The notes under the pieces: generated by a model
What the model was told of the DNA's origin: nothing
Seen by the model: only the letters and a program-made list of their open reading frames with translations
Databases searched by the model: none
Assembly (NCBI GenBank): GCA_025331435.1
Contig: JAIWNI010000016.1
Location: 310,001-374,000, forward strand
Length of the DNA: 64,000 nt
Source of the DNA: Choanephora cucurbitarum
Lineage: Eukaryota; Mucoromycota; Mucoromycetes; Mucorales; Choanephoraceae
Direction of reading: 5' to 3'
Made by a program: the position numbers and the translations under genes
Part shown: piece after piece, positions 23,170-33,930 of the stretch
Numbering within the stretch: the first letter of the stretch is position 1
Layout of the letters: each line of letters opens with the position of its first letter

Positions 23170-23918
23170 AACTTCAAGACATTTACCTATCAAACAAACT
23201 ACCCCTTTTTTTTATTTCCCATGATTTTTTTTAGATCTATATTACGAAACAATTCAGGGATTCTCAAACTGGCCAGCTCAAAAGAAACATATAGATTAAA
23301 AGAATGAGGAGAGCAGAAAGTAGGGAGACAAAAGGGTTTATTTGAAAGAAGCTCTAGTTATGCTTCCAAAGAGAGAATAAAGAACTAGAGCCTTATGCAT
23401 ATAAGAAATCACGAAAGTAAAAGGTTTCTATTGTTGATACAGTAACCTTCTGTGTTTAGATCGGAGAACTCTGAATTAAGGCTAAAATAAGACTCTTTTT
23501 AGATGCTTTAAATACTAGGAACATTGTGAAATGGATCACCTACTTAAATTGCTTCTTTCACTTTTTTTTATTTTTTCCTTATTGTCAAACAAACTTACAG
23601 TACATAAAACAAACAATGAGTCCAGCATGGAAATCAAATGCATCTATTGGTTCGGAGCATGAGCCTTTGATTTCAAATGAAGAAAACGGATACAACAGTT
23701 GTCAACACAATGCTGATGGTAAGTACATAGTTGGTCTGACAACTAATTCTGTATTGGCTATCCTTGACCCTACTTCTTTACTGTCTTAAAAATGTAATTA
23801 TGTCTACCTTGCATGGCTTTTTTTTTCTTATAAAAAATAACCTATTTAAACAATCTACCTTTCTTCTACCTCCATTTTCCATTCTCTTTTTCATTACTTC
23901 TCTCTCTCTTTTCATATC

Positions 23919-25033
23919 ATGGCTTCATCCAATCGATCTTCCCTTACTGCTGTACACATGAACAGTCCTCCTCCTCTTCTTCATACGGATAGCCAAACAA
24001 AACTAGAAACTAAACCTTCAAATACACGTCATCCACTCACATTTTATGAATATCAATCAGATACTATCAGTACAGCTCCAAAGACATGTCGTGAAACCAT
24101 TGTATCACATATCATTCAATTCAGAAAAAATGTAAGCTATCTTCGATCACTTGTTTCTATAGACTAACATGAATCCTATAGCACCGAGAATTCTTGGCTG
24201 AATTCATTGGTACATTTATCTTGGTCTTGCTGATCTGTGGTATCTCTGCCGAAGAAACATTGGGTATCGGTGTCAACAGATCTTGGTTGACTTCTTCTTT
24301 TGGATCAGGTAAGACTTGGTTTACTCTAAAAGGGAGGGAAAGAGAAACACTAATGATCTCATGTTAGGTCTTGCTATTCTTATTGCCATTTGTGTTGCTG
24401 GTCATGTTTCTGTAAGTATACACTAGACCTGTCGTTGTCATCCTTAGTCACTTACATTCTCTCTATCAGGGTGGTCACCTTAACCCTGCTGTTACGTTAA
24501 CCTTCTGGGCCTTCAGTGGTTTCCCTGCCAGAAAGGTTCCTGTCTATATGGCTGCTCAATACTTGGGTGCCTTCACAGGTGCTGCCCTCTTGTATGCCAT
24601 GATTGAACCTGCTATCTCTCAATTCGATCATGGTGACCGTCAAATCTTGGGTAAATTAGGTACTGCTGGCATCTTTGGTACCTATCCTCCTCTCTATGTC
24701 GGTATTGGTTCAGCCATTGCCTCTGAAGTGGTTGGTACTGCCCTGTTGTTACTTGTCATTATGGTGTCTGGTCACCCCAACAACTTGCCCTTCCGTACAG
24801 TTCAAGGTGTCATGATTGCCGCTGGTGTTGTCGCTATCAGTTTGGGTTTGGGATACACTTCTGGCTTCTCTATTAACCCTGCTCGTGATTTGGGTCCTCG
24901 TTTGTTCACTGCCATTGCCGGTTGGGGCTATGAAGTGTTTACTATTCACCATTACTATGCTTTGGTGCCTATGTTTGCTCCCTTTTTGGGTGGCCTCATT
25001 GGTGGTCTTATCTTTACTGTCTTTGTTGATTAG
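23919..25033 (+). CDS. Aquaglyceroporin (MIP family channel)
   Basis: Four exons (23919-24131, 24182-24308, 24368-24411, 24470-25033) give 315 residues. A cytosolic N-terminal extension of about 70 residues precedes six membrane spans. The two pore half-helices carry GGHLNPAVT and GFSINPARDLGPR. The Asp directly after NPAR is the residue typical of glycerol facilitators (GlpF type) instead of strict water channels, so glycerol or mixed transport is likely. The family would act at the plasma membrane in osmotic balance. An upstream ATG at 23616 opens a 35-codon frame ending in a good donor (GTAAGT), which might be an alternative first exon, but no compatible acceptor joins it in frame to exon 2. 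Confidence 0.92.
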
Positions 25034-25271
25034 ATTCTTTATTTGTATAACTTAATATTTATTAAACTATTTTCATTTTTTATAAGGGTAGAACATGTTA
25101 AAGATATGCCTTATTTATTTGCTGATCAGTGATCGCTCTGAATAGAGTTATTTGCCTACTTATTCTGTTCCTTAAATCAACCTTTTGGCCAATCACAAGA
25201 GACCTGTCTAACTTGCTTTAAAGACGTCCATTTTTATTTTTTCGAAAATTTTTTTCACTTTTGTTCAACAG

Positions 25272-27283
25272 ATGAATTTCTATCAACACGCAGGCCGTAT
25301 TCTTGACAAATTAGCAAGACATGAAGGCACTATCAAGGGCCTTGTCATTGGCGATCCTAAAGTATGGGATAAGAAAAAGATGTATGCCTTAGTTTGCGAG
25401 ACACTTAAATGTAAATACAACTTTAATAAATGGATAAGCTTTTATAACAAACAAATGTATAATTAATGTATACCCTTAAAAAAAAGATAAGCAAGTGTTG
25501 AATGAGATTATCGATGCTTCCAAGATCTGCGAGATGGAGAAAAAGGTATTGCTCTTCACGATTATAATGGATCCTCATTCATCATGCATAATCTCCAGTT
25601 GAAAAGAACATTAGCTCTTGTCTTGATTCATGATCTACTCTTTACCAAACGAGGCATCACCGTAAGAAACGATGTACCACTAAAGCAATGTGTCATTCGT
25701 CACCAATCTCGACTTAAAGCAGAACTCACAAAGATCAAGATCAAGCGAGGAGCTACCAGTAATGAAGATCTTGTCAGTCAGAAAGTGAAAGATGCAGGTG
25801 AGATCCAAACAATAGCAGGCACTGAGTACATACTGAACGTCCCATTCAAGTCCTTATTCCTCGTTATGCACGTGTGAATGAGCACAAGATCACAGTTGAA
25901 AAGGCCATCAAGGGTTTTCAGAAAGAAGGCTATACATTAGTCGATTACCCTGAACATCTTGGCGATCTCAAGTAAATGAAACCTTTTACTATGATATAGA
26001 TGGATATATTGACATGTCTATGTAGACCCAGGGAGTTTTGTGTAGATAAGCATTTATATGATATGCTTGTGTTTCATCAAAGAACAGATTTCCACGCTCA
26101 TTCCATGTATACGTCTGGCAACATTATTTTACAGGTAAAAAAAAAATGGAACTAAGAAAAAAAAAGCGAGACACTGATGTTTTTTATAGGATAAAGCGTC
26201 TTGTTTTCCAGCTCATGTATGTCAGGCAACAGAGGGAGCCCATGCGATTGATGCATGTGCTGCTCCAGGCAACAAAACTTCCCATCTATCTGCTTTGATG
26301 AAAAACACAGGAAAAATCTGGGCCTTTGATTTAGATTCTCGACGTTTAGAATTGTTGAAGCGATTGACCAACAGAGCTGGATGTAAAAGTAAGTGTTGTA
26401 TCTTATCCAGAAACACACACTTGGCTAATATTCTATTTAGATATCAATCCTGTCCATGGCTCTTTCCTTGAAACAGATCCAAATGATGCTCAATTTGCTC
26501 AGGTAAAGTCATGATCATTATTGTTCAGAGATGCACCATTAAACTGTTGATCCACAGGTTGAATATCTCTTATTGGACCCTTCATGTTCTGGTTCAGGTA
26601 TTATCAGTAGATTAGATCATCTTGTGGATGATGAGGATGAAAGTAAGTTAAAGAATAGTGCCTATGCATTTCAGTGAGAACTAACGCATGTGGATCAGAT
26701 GAAGGCAAAGACGCCAATGGACAGACACAAGAAGAGAGATTAAAGAACTTGTCTGAATTCCAAATTTCGATTATTGAACATGCTATGAAATGTAAGGTTT
26801 GGGCATGATCTTACTTGAGTTTCGACTGATTTCTCTCTCTTTTAGTCCCAAAGGCAAAGCGAATTGTCTATTCTACATGCTCCATTCATGCTGAAGAAAA
26901 TGAACATGTTGTTCAGAAAATCCTCAAGCATCATCCAGAATTTGAACTTGCACCTCGGGAAAGCATTTTACCTACATGGCATAGAAGAGGTATTCCTTCA
27001 CAGATCAACGACGATAAAGGTACACACAACCCTGTAATTTTTAAGAGTACGATCATAACGAAATGATTTTTCTCTAGATTTAGCTGATCGACTTGTCCGA
27101 ACCATCCCGGCAGAAGATCTTACCAATGGTTTCTTTGTTTCTTGCTTCATTCGAAAGGCAGGACAGACAGAAGAAACCAGCAAAAAGAGAGTTGCAGAAG
27201 ATAGTGTGTCTGAACAAAATCATCAGGCTGCAAAGAAAAAGAAAAAGAACAACAAAAAGAAGAAGTCTGCCATTACCGCATAA
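25272..27283 (+). CDS. RCM1: 25S rRNA cytosine-C5 methyltransferase, NSUN5/Rcm1 type
   Basis: A multi-exon gene on the + strand encoding roughly 490 residues. It starts MNFYQHAGRILDKLARHEG, like the NSUN5/Rcm1 N-terminus. The SAM-binding motif is DACAAPGNKTSHL. Motif IV, LLDPSCSGSG, holds the Cys of the release step, and motif VI, VYSTCSIHAEEN, holds the catalytic Cys; the two-cysteine arrangement identifies the RNA m5C methyltransferase (NSUN/Nop2) family. Rcm1 methylates one conserved cytosine of 25S rRNA in the nucleolus. The C-terminal tail is Lys-rich (runs of KKKKK), a likely nucleolar signal. Short GT-AG introns interrupt the catalytic domain about eight times. The choice of NSUN5 over other NSUN proteins rests on the N-terminus and overall order. 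Confidence 0.9.
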
Positions 27284-28875
27284 TAGAATATGCGCGTTTA
27301 TTATAATAAAACAAAAACATCTTTTTCGAATTTAATGTAATACAAGGGAATGAATGACAGGTAAGCATAATTCAGATTATCTTGGCAACATGTCCTCTCA
27401 TGTCAAATATGAGTCTAACCTAGATTCGTACATTTGACCCTTAAAAGATTAAAAAAAAAGGAAGGGCGCGGCGTTAAGAAGCGTATCCACAAAAAAAGAA
27501 GAACATCACGCTTGTATCATTTTCTTTTGCTTATCAGATTTAAGATCTATACACAGCAAATATACCTGAAAGACGGTTTGTTTTCTTTTTTTCTTATTCT
27601 TTTAAGCATCTACCTTCGTTTTAATGATTGCAGAGTGTTCTAACAAGAAAAGAAGAGATTGCAATTCCTTGGTTGGACTATCTAATGTTTTAAATCGCTA
27701 TATACTTCATTCCTGCCAATCTTCATCTGACGACATATCCTTGTATCATGTCTGTATCACGCTTGACAAAGGCCTGGTCACATCAAGTGCCTCGAAATAA
27801 TGGGATTTCTTTTTCCTTTTTCGTCTTAATTATTCTATTTTGCCATCCTTTCGTTTTTTTTATTCCGTACGCGGTACACAACTAATTAATATACAGGTTT
27901 AAATGATGACAAAAAAAAATCAGCTACATAAAGATGAAGCGCCGTATCAATGTGCTTTATCAAAGACCGCATTAGTTTATATTTTTTTTCTCTTCCATTT
28001 GAATAAGAAAGAATAGTATAAACAAAGGTATGGTTGCTTGAAATAGGTAAAATATACTTGAAAAGGTATTGCGCAGTAAGGTTGCCTAATAAGCAAATAG
28101 AGATAGATAGTAGTACATTTAATAGAGAAAAAGTGTCGATCGAATAAAAAAAACCGCTTTAGAAAGTTGAGAAGAACCTGCATGCAACACCAAAAAAAAA
28201 ATTCTTTTTGGAAAATAATAAGTGCAACCGAATCCTGTAACAGAAAACAGACTTTTTGACTTCGGATCTTCAACCCAATTTCTTGGTCTTTTCATTATGA
28301 TACCGAACGATCAGATAAACAGAATCCTATCTAATTCTAATGTAATCTTATAGACAGAAAAAGCTGGATCTATAATATCACTTTCCTTTATAAGATCATT
28401 TTGCCTTCCCTATACAATGAACCAAAAAAAAAAATGGATAGCTTTCATCTTTAGAACACATAAGCCTAATCTCCTCAATGGTTCACTATTATCTATAGGC
28501 TTTTATCAGAGAATTGTATGCGGAGATGAAGTTGTTTAAAGCACGCCACTCGGACTTACTGAGGGTGACTAACCTTCAATTTTTATATTCTACCCTCCTA
28601 ACCGTATAAAATTCATTTTAGTGGAACAATCAGATAAAATGACTAAATCAGATAAAAAAATTATTGATCTTCAGTAAGTATGCTATTGGCTACTTTGTTT
28701 GGATTTCTAAATCAGGCGGCTTCTTTATAAAAAAATTTTTTTTCTGGACGCAATGTCAAATATAAAGGAGTTGTTCAAATTAAAAAAAAAAGCAGAAAAC
28801 GATTTCTCTCTTTCCTTTTTGCTTTCTACTTTATACTTTTTTTTGCTTGAGCTAGATTGACATTTTCTAGTGATT
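27284..28875. other. Intergenic region upstream of ferric reductase 1
   Basis: No gene is recognised in 1.6 kb. The region holds a TTATCAGAT site (reverse of ATCTGATAA) at 27531-27539, ATCAGATAA at 28310-28318, and the close pair described separately at 28629-28655. A 45-codon ORF with a hydrophobic end (27748-27885) is probably chance. Confidence 0.5.
28629..28655 (+). promoter_or_regulatory. Pair of iron-responsive GATA sites (ATCWGATAA) upstream of ferric reductase 1
   Basis: ATCAGATAA occurs at 28629-28637 and again at 28647-28655, 18 bp apart, about 220-250 bp before the start codon. The extended motif ATCWGATAA is the known binding site of fungal iron-repressing GATA factors (SreA, Sre1, Sfu1, Fep1 family). 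The role here is inferred from that match and from the nature of the gene downstream. Confidence 0.7.
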
Positions 28876-30727
28876 ATGGGATATGCTGTTGAATCTAAGC
28901 CTGTGTTTCTAAACACAGGTATATTGTACGCTTTCTTTTGGTGGGCCGTGTTTGCTGTCTACTGTATCGGATACCAATTGAACCGTCTTCGTGTCTACTA
29001 TGTGCGCAAGAGCAGACTTGACGGTAAGGATGACAACGTGGTAGTTGATCTGCCGGGTGCCAGATGGTTTCATCGTCTCGATTATGTTGTACGCATCCCT
29101 TATGTAACAGAGATGATGCCATTGAAGCATGTCATTGGTATCACCTTGTTTGTGATTATCAATGCTTTGTTCATTCTGTTCTCTCCTTTCGAATTCACCA
29201 AGGCTTATTACTTGGCTGCCGTCGGTATCTTTGATCGTCGTGCTGCCTTTGTTGCCACAGTCAACTGGGGATTTGTCTTCTTCCTGGCTCAACGTAACTC
29301 TCTCTTGTGCAAGATGTCTGGCTTGACCTTTGAAGAATTGATTCCATTCCATCGTATCATTGCACGTATTGGTCTTTTGGAGTTCATCCCTCATTTCGTA
29401 TGGAGAATGTAAGTGTGTATTTTTCGAAAGATGTTCATAGACTCACCCCTTTCTCTATAGGATTCACGGGTATGACATGCGTCATGTCGCCAAGGATGCC
29501 CTCTTTAGAGACACTGAATACACGACTGGTACTATTTCTATGCTTGCTTACTTCCTTATGTTCGGTACTTCCTTTGAGATAATTCGTAGACACTATTTTG
29601 AGGTCTTTTATTGGTGCCATATCATCGGTCTCCTCATTGCTATCGTCTTTACCTGTTGGCATGAGCCTGCTTGCTTTGCCTTCTTCATGCCCGCTATTGG
29701 TCTCTGGTTTGCTGACCGTGTGATCCGTTCTTACCAGTCATGGTGTGTCAAGACTACCTCTGTGCGTGTGGACCAAGTGGTGGGTGCTTCCAATACACAA
29801 GAAGGCATCGTCCGTGTCTTGTTTGAGTCCAATGTCATGAAGGCCTTCAGACCCGGTCAGTACGTGTTTGTGTCGATCGTCAAGGACAAGTTCAAGCTCT
29901 GGAAATACGCCAACTGGCACCCTTACACCATCTCTGAAGTCTTCCGTGTGCATGACAACAGTAACAATGACAGCGGTATCGAAGAACGTATCGTCAGTGG
30001 CAAGACCAACAACGAAAAGAACGAAAAGCAACAACAACACCAAGGCTCAGGTAGTCTCACCGACGTCAACTCTCTCTCTGACACTGCCTCTTTGCGTCGT
30101 CGTGCCAATGCTTTGCCTAGTGAACAAGCTCACACTGTCGCCTCTTTCCACATCAAGGGTCTCGGTAACAAGACACGCAAGCTGATGGAGGCTGCTGATA
30201 TTGGAAGCACCTTGACCGTCAAGGTCGATGGCGTCTATGGCCCTCGTCTGGACTACCAAGACTACCAAGTCGTCTCTCTCTTTGCTGCCGGTATCGGTCT
30301 GACACCTGCCCTTGCGATCATAAAGGACCTTGTGGAGAAGCGTGCCAGTGGCGTCAAGACGGTGGCTGTTGAGAACGTGTATCTGACCTGGGCTGTTCGG
30401 TCTACAGAAGAAATCGGGGCCTTCAAGGACATGTTTGCTCACTGGCTCGAGCGATCCAAGAGCGCTATCTTGCCCCTCTACATCCATGCCAATGTCTATG
30501 TGACCCGTATGACCGAGGGACCTGATGTGTTTGAGAACATGCCTGGCTTCAGCCTGTGCTATGGTGAGCGACCGAACGTGTCTGTTGAGATGGACAAGAT
30601 TGCAGCTGTCAGTGGCAAGCGTCGTGTGTGGGCACATGCATGTGGTGGCGATGCCTTTACGCGTACGGTGATCAATGAAGCTGTTGGCCATCACTTTGCT
30701 GTACACAACGAGACATTCGAGTTCTAA
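28876..30727 (+). CDS. Ferric reductase, FRE/NOX superfamily, copy 1
   Basis: Two exons (28876-29408 and 29461-30727) give 599 residues. The enzyme passes electrons from cytosolic NADPH through FAD and two membrane hemes to reduce extracellular ferric (or cupric) ions for uptake. The N-terminal part has about seven membrane spans. Heme-ligand His residues are visible in IPFHRIIARIG and in FYWCHIIG and FTCWHEP. The cytosolic part has the FAD motif HPYTISE, the nucleotide motif FAAGIGLTPALA and a final CGGDAF. An unusually long hydrophilic insert rich in Asn, Gln and Lys follows the FAD motif (about residues 350-405). ATG 28876 is preferred because the frame just before it has no other ATG. Large parts are identical to copy 2 at 33931-35802. 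Paired iron-GATA sites lie upstream. Confidence 0.9.
28930..29147 (+). repeat. Conserved block A of the ferric reductase duplication (left copy)
   Basis: These 218 bp are identical, as far as I can read, to 33985-34202 (offset 5055). The sequence immediately after the block diverges strongly in both copies, as does the sequence before it. Sharp edges inside a coding exon suggest gene conversion instead of simple divergence. Confidence 0.85.
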
Positions 30728-30810
30728 GCGCTTCTCTTTTCTTTTCTCTTTTTCTTCTTTCTTTTTTTTTTTTTTTTTTTTTGCTTTCCTTTCGTATTTT
30801 AGACTTTTCA
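29705..30810 (+). repeat. Conserved block B of the ferric reductase duplication (left copy)
   Basis: About 1.1 kb matches 34780-35885 (offset 5075) with one substitution that I noticed (30329 G against A in the other copy). The block includes the stop codon and runs about 80 bp into the 3' untranslated region, including a pyrimidine/poly-T tract, before the copies diverge near TATTACC. Confidence 0.85.
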
Positions 30811-32472
30811 TATTAGACTATTACCCTTTTCCTCCCCTTTTTTCCATTTATCACTTTAATCTCTGTATTATACATATATCATCTTAATAACGCACATTGT
30901 AAACGTAATATTGTATCCTAGATCTGGTTTTATTTTACTGGATCAATAAAAAAAAAGTAACTTTTCCTTATCTCTTTTTAAAGAAAAAAGCATAATAAAC
31001 TCCTGTTTAGAAAATTAAACTAACAAAAAAGTCATAGTTCAAGCATCTCATTTTCCTTCCTTCTTCTTGAGTCATCTCATCTCTAAAACAATGATTCAAC
31101 TGTTAGATGTCAGTTACGGGTAGGTATGATAGTGTGAAGACAGAACTTTTTTAAACTCCAGATTCTTTCCGTTTTTTATGCGATGATTAAGCGAAATTTG
31201 GAAACATAAGAAGGGTGAAAACTCTAAAAGCTACTCAGAATATTAAAGTTTAACTCAAGCCTCCGGTTACATTTTTCATTTCTATCACTGGGATTCACTT
31301 ATATTAACTTGAACAACACTTACACAAAGTTATGACAGTTTGTATTAAAAATCAAAACAGAAAAAATAAGGTAAAAAGTATAAAGGCAAGGCTGTCATTC
31401 TTTCCTTTGTCTCTTACACTACATTATAGGAAAAACTGAACATGGTTTATTTAGAATTGCTTTAGGGAGATTAAAACTATTGTCATACAAGATTATCATC
31501 CTCGACAATTTATAAAGCTCAAATCTATTCAAGGCAACTTCAAGCTGAATGATACTTTTTGGAATTTTATCAGATGATTCTCTCATGTTTTTTTTTGCTT
31601 AACAAAAGGACATAGATACAAAGTAACAACATCAAGAAGCACAGCATGGACTTATCAATGCTTTCTTTTTCGAAGTGTCTATCAACAAGTCAAGATAAAG
31701 CTGATGTAGAACTAATAACAATTGAACCAAAACTTACTATTCATATCTGAAGTGGTAAATAAAAAGAAAAAAAAAGGGTCGTGACAATAACAAAGTTTCC
31801 CCCAAAACTCATTGCACAAGCAAGGGGGGAGAAGACGGATTTTGAATTAGCATTACTTCTTCAATGGAAATCATAGTGAGTGAGTAAATACACATTAAAA
31901 AGAATATAACGTCTTTTGACGATCAGTGATCTTCTTAGCGTATTCCGGCTCATATATCCCTGACTAGTCCCTACCCTTCTTTCTCTTTCAAACGAAGTTT
32001 GACTGTAAAAAAGTCTGGATTTTCTCTCTACAAAGTAAAAAGAAAAAAAGGTCAATCAGAATAGACTCTGTATTTGCCATTTTTAAGAGATTTAGTGACC
32101 AGAAAGCCTTTCTTTTCTTTTTTGTTACGAAACATAACTTGAGTGAGCCAAAAATAGACTGAATCCGACGGTAACGCAGGTATTTTTCATCACTTTTTTA
32201 GGAAACATCCAAATCAGCTTACTCTGTCTTACCAAAAAGACATCGTGTAACTTTAGATGGACAATTATTATACATGTATTGGCTTTCTCTACTTGTCCAA
32301 AGAAATATTTGAGAAATGGCAAACAAGTCTCCTTTTTCTTCTTGATGCAAGCATTGTTGTGGCTCGTTTTCTTTTTTGAATGTAATGTGTTGTATTTTGG
32401 AGCACCATAGACAGTTTCTTGGTTACACAATATGTCTTGTTGATCGCCTTTCGATTGTAAGTTTGTGTCACA

Positions 32473-32501
32473 ATCTGATAAAATTGACATGAATCAGATA
32501 A
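32473..32501 (+). promoter_or_regulatory. Third pair of ATCWGATAA sites between the ferric reductases
   Basis: ATCTGATAA lies at 32473-32481 and ATCAGATAA at 32493-32501, 20 bp apart, in the same arrangement as the promoter pair of copy 2. It is 1.4 kb upstream of copy 2 and about 210 bp upstream of a small ORF. It may serve that ORF, act as a distal element, or be what is left of a lost gene copy. Confidence 0.55.
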
Positions 32502-32712
32502 TTGTTGCTTACACAGCTACCTGATTGGTGGAGTTTTATGTAATATCATAGGGACTTTTTTTAACTCACTTCAAAATGACTTTTACACAATGAAGCAGGA
32601 GATATGCCTAATAATACTAGTTTTGAATCCAGTCTATTAGAGAAACTAAAAAGATGATCAAAAGTCCTTTTTTTTTCTTTGTTGCAACAGCATTCGTACT
32701 GAAGAAGAAAGA

Positions 32713-32871
32713 ATGAAAGAGAGTCGTTTTCCTTCTCATTTTTATAAAACTACACAATATGTACATATACCTTTTGATCTCGAAAAATTAGAGGTTTATT
32801 TACAATATACAGATACGAAACACGTCTATCATACTTGCAGTGAATTCATTCAAGAAGACAAAAATGTATAA
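32713..32871 (+). CDS. Candidate small ORF (52 codons) or 3' terminal exon
   Basis: The frame is open from a pyrimidine-rich tract ending CAACAG at about 32690, through an ATG at 32713, to a TAA at 32869-32871. The predicted residues look protein-like: mixed charged and aromatic residues (HFYKTTQYVHIPFDLEKLEV) with a Cys and several His. The tract and AG before it look like a splice acceptor, so it could be a last exon, but I could not find a first exon in the right phase. No family is recognised. A pair of iron-type GATA sites stands upstream. Confidence 0.25.
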   Translation: MKESRFPSHFYKTTQYVHIPFDLEKLEVYLQYTDTKHVYHTCSEFIQEDKNV

Positions 32872-33773
32872 GAAAACAACTAACGTACAAGATGTCTAAA
32901 ACATTAATAAACTGCTTTCTACTTAGAAACCTTTGTTTTCTCTACGAATTATTTCGGTTGTTTGTTAGTCAAATAAGAACTGTAAATATAGCTAAAAAAG
33001 AAAAGAGATGCTTTGGTTAGCTGATGTCCTCTTCTCTGCCTATCTAGTTATTGTTCGAATCAATCATACAATCACAACCAGTGCCAAATTATGCAAAAAA
33101 CCAGTAGATAAGCAAAACGTTTCAGGTCTTTATGCCTCCAATTCTCTTTGTTCCACTCCATGTTTGAGCTTAAATTTATGAAAAAAAAAGGGGGGAATTC
33201 TCGCGTCTAGACTTTAGAAAAGACTTGCTCACTTTTAAAAACTCTGATTGTGCATAATGTCAAAGCAGTTGTTAAATCAGTTAAAATCGAGCCAGATCAA
33301 AAGATCCACACATAAGCGTGAATCAAATTCGCATTGTAGGTTATGCAAAGTCACTAATGAAGCTTTCGTTAACAATCAATGAGATTAAATAAATGTCTCA
33401 TGATAGTTACAAGCTCATAAGAGAAAAAAAAACTTTTCTTTGGAAAGTGAAGAAGGTACCTTTCTAACCAGATTTTTCTTATTCTCCCCTTTAAAAAAAA
33501 GTTTCATGTAAGATGGCTGTCTAACTGCAATCTAAACAGACACAGAAAACAAAAAAGGGAATACAGTTATACTTTTTGTTGTGCTTGTCATTAGATACTA
33601 TCTCAAAACAAAGAAAAGAAGAGATCGACAAAAAAGAAACCTAATCCGTTCATATTATCGGAGAATGCAAAGCCATTAATAAACCTTTTGGTCTTAATGG
33701 TGTAGCCTATTGTTAATGTTACATTTCAAACGGATTTCTTGTTTTAGAGGGTACGGTAAAATCTCGTGAAACG

Positions 33774-33801
33774 ATCTGATAAAGCTGACTGAATCAGATA
33801 A
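33774..33801 (+). promoter_or_regulatory. Pair of iron-responsive GATA sites upstream of ferric reductase 2
   Basis: ATCTGATAA at 33774-33782 and ATCAGATAA at 33793-33801 are 19 bp apart and end 129 bp before the start codon. The spacing and orientation repeat those found upstream of copy 1, although the surrounding DNA has diverged. Confidence 0.7.
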
Positions 33802-33930
33802 TTTTTTTCTTGTTATAGTATTTTCCCCATTCCATGATCGACCACTATAAATAGAGGTGACAAATGAAGAAAGATGAAGATTTGAGGTGCTTTACTTCTT
33901 TCTTTCTTTCTATTCTTCATTCATATCGTC

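Larger units (their letters stand above)
30728..33930. other. Intergenic region between the two ferric reductases
   Basis: No gene with recognised domains lies in 3.2 kb. It contains an ATCWGATAA site on the minus strand (31567-31575), a close pair at 32473-32501, a small ORF at 32713-32871, and the promoter pair of copy 2 at 33774-33801, each listed separately. The sequence does not visibly resemble the region upstream of copy 1 beyond these motifs. Confidence 0.5.

Noticed and set aside
27748..27885. 45-codon ORF with a hydrophobic C-terminal half, resembling a tail-anchored peptide
   Set aside because: The hydrophobic part comes from T-rich DNA, common in these intergenic regions, and no other support was found.
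30047..30811. Long minus-strand ORF (about 250 codons) antisense to ferric reductase 1, repeated behind copy 2
   Set aside because: It is the shadow of a codon-biased coding exon. Its sequence has no domain, and both copies exist only because the sense genes are near-identical there.
31620..31755. Two overlapping open frames that briefly look like a FLYWCH-type or other exon
   Set aside because: Both end within about 35 codons, lack the Cys/His spacing of a zinc domain, and have no matching exon nearby.
32125..32490. Minus-strand ORF of 121 codons between the ferric reductases
   Set aside because: It overlaps the GATA pair at its start, has low-complexity Lys runs, and shows no motif or splice context.
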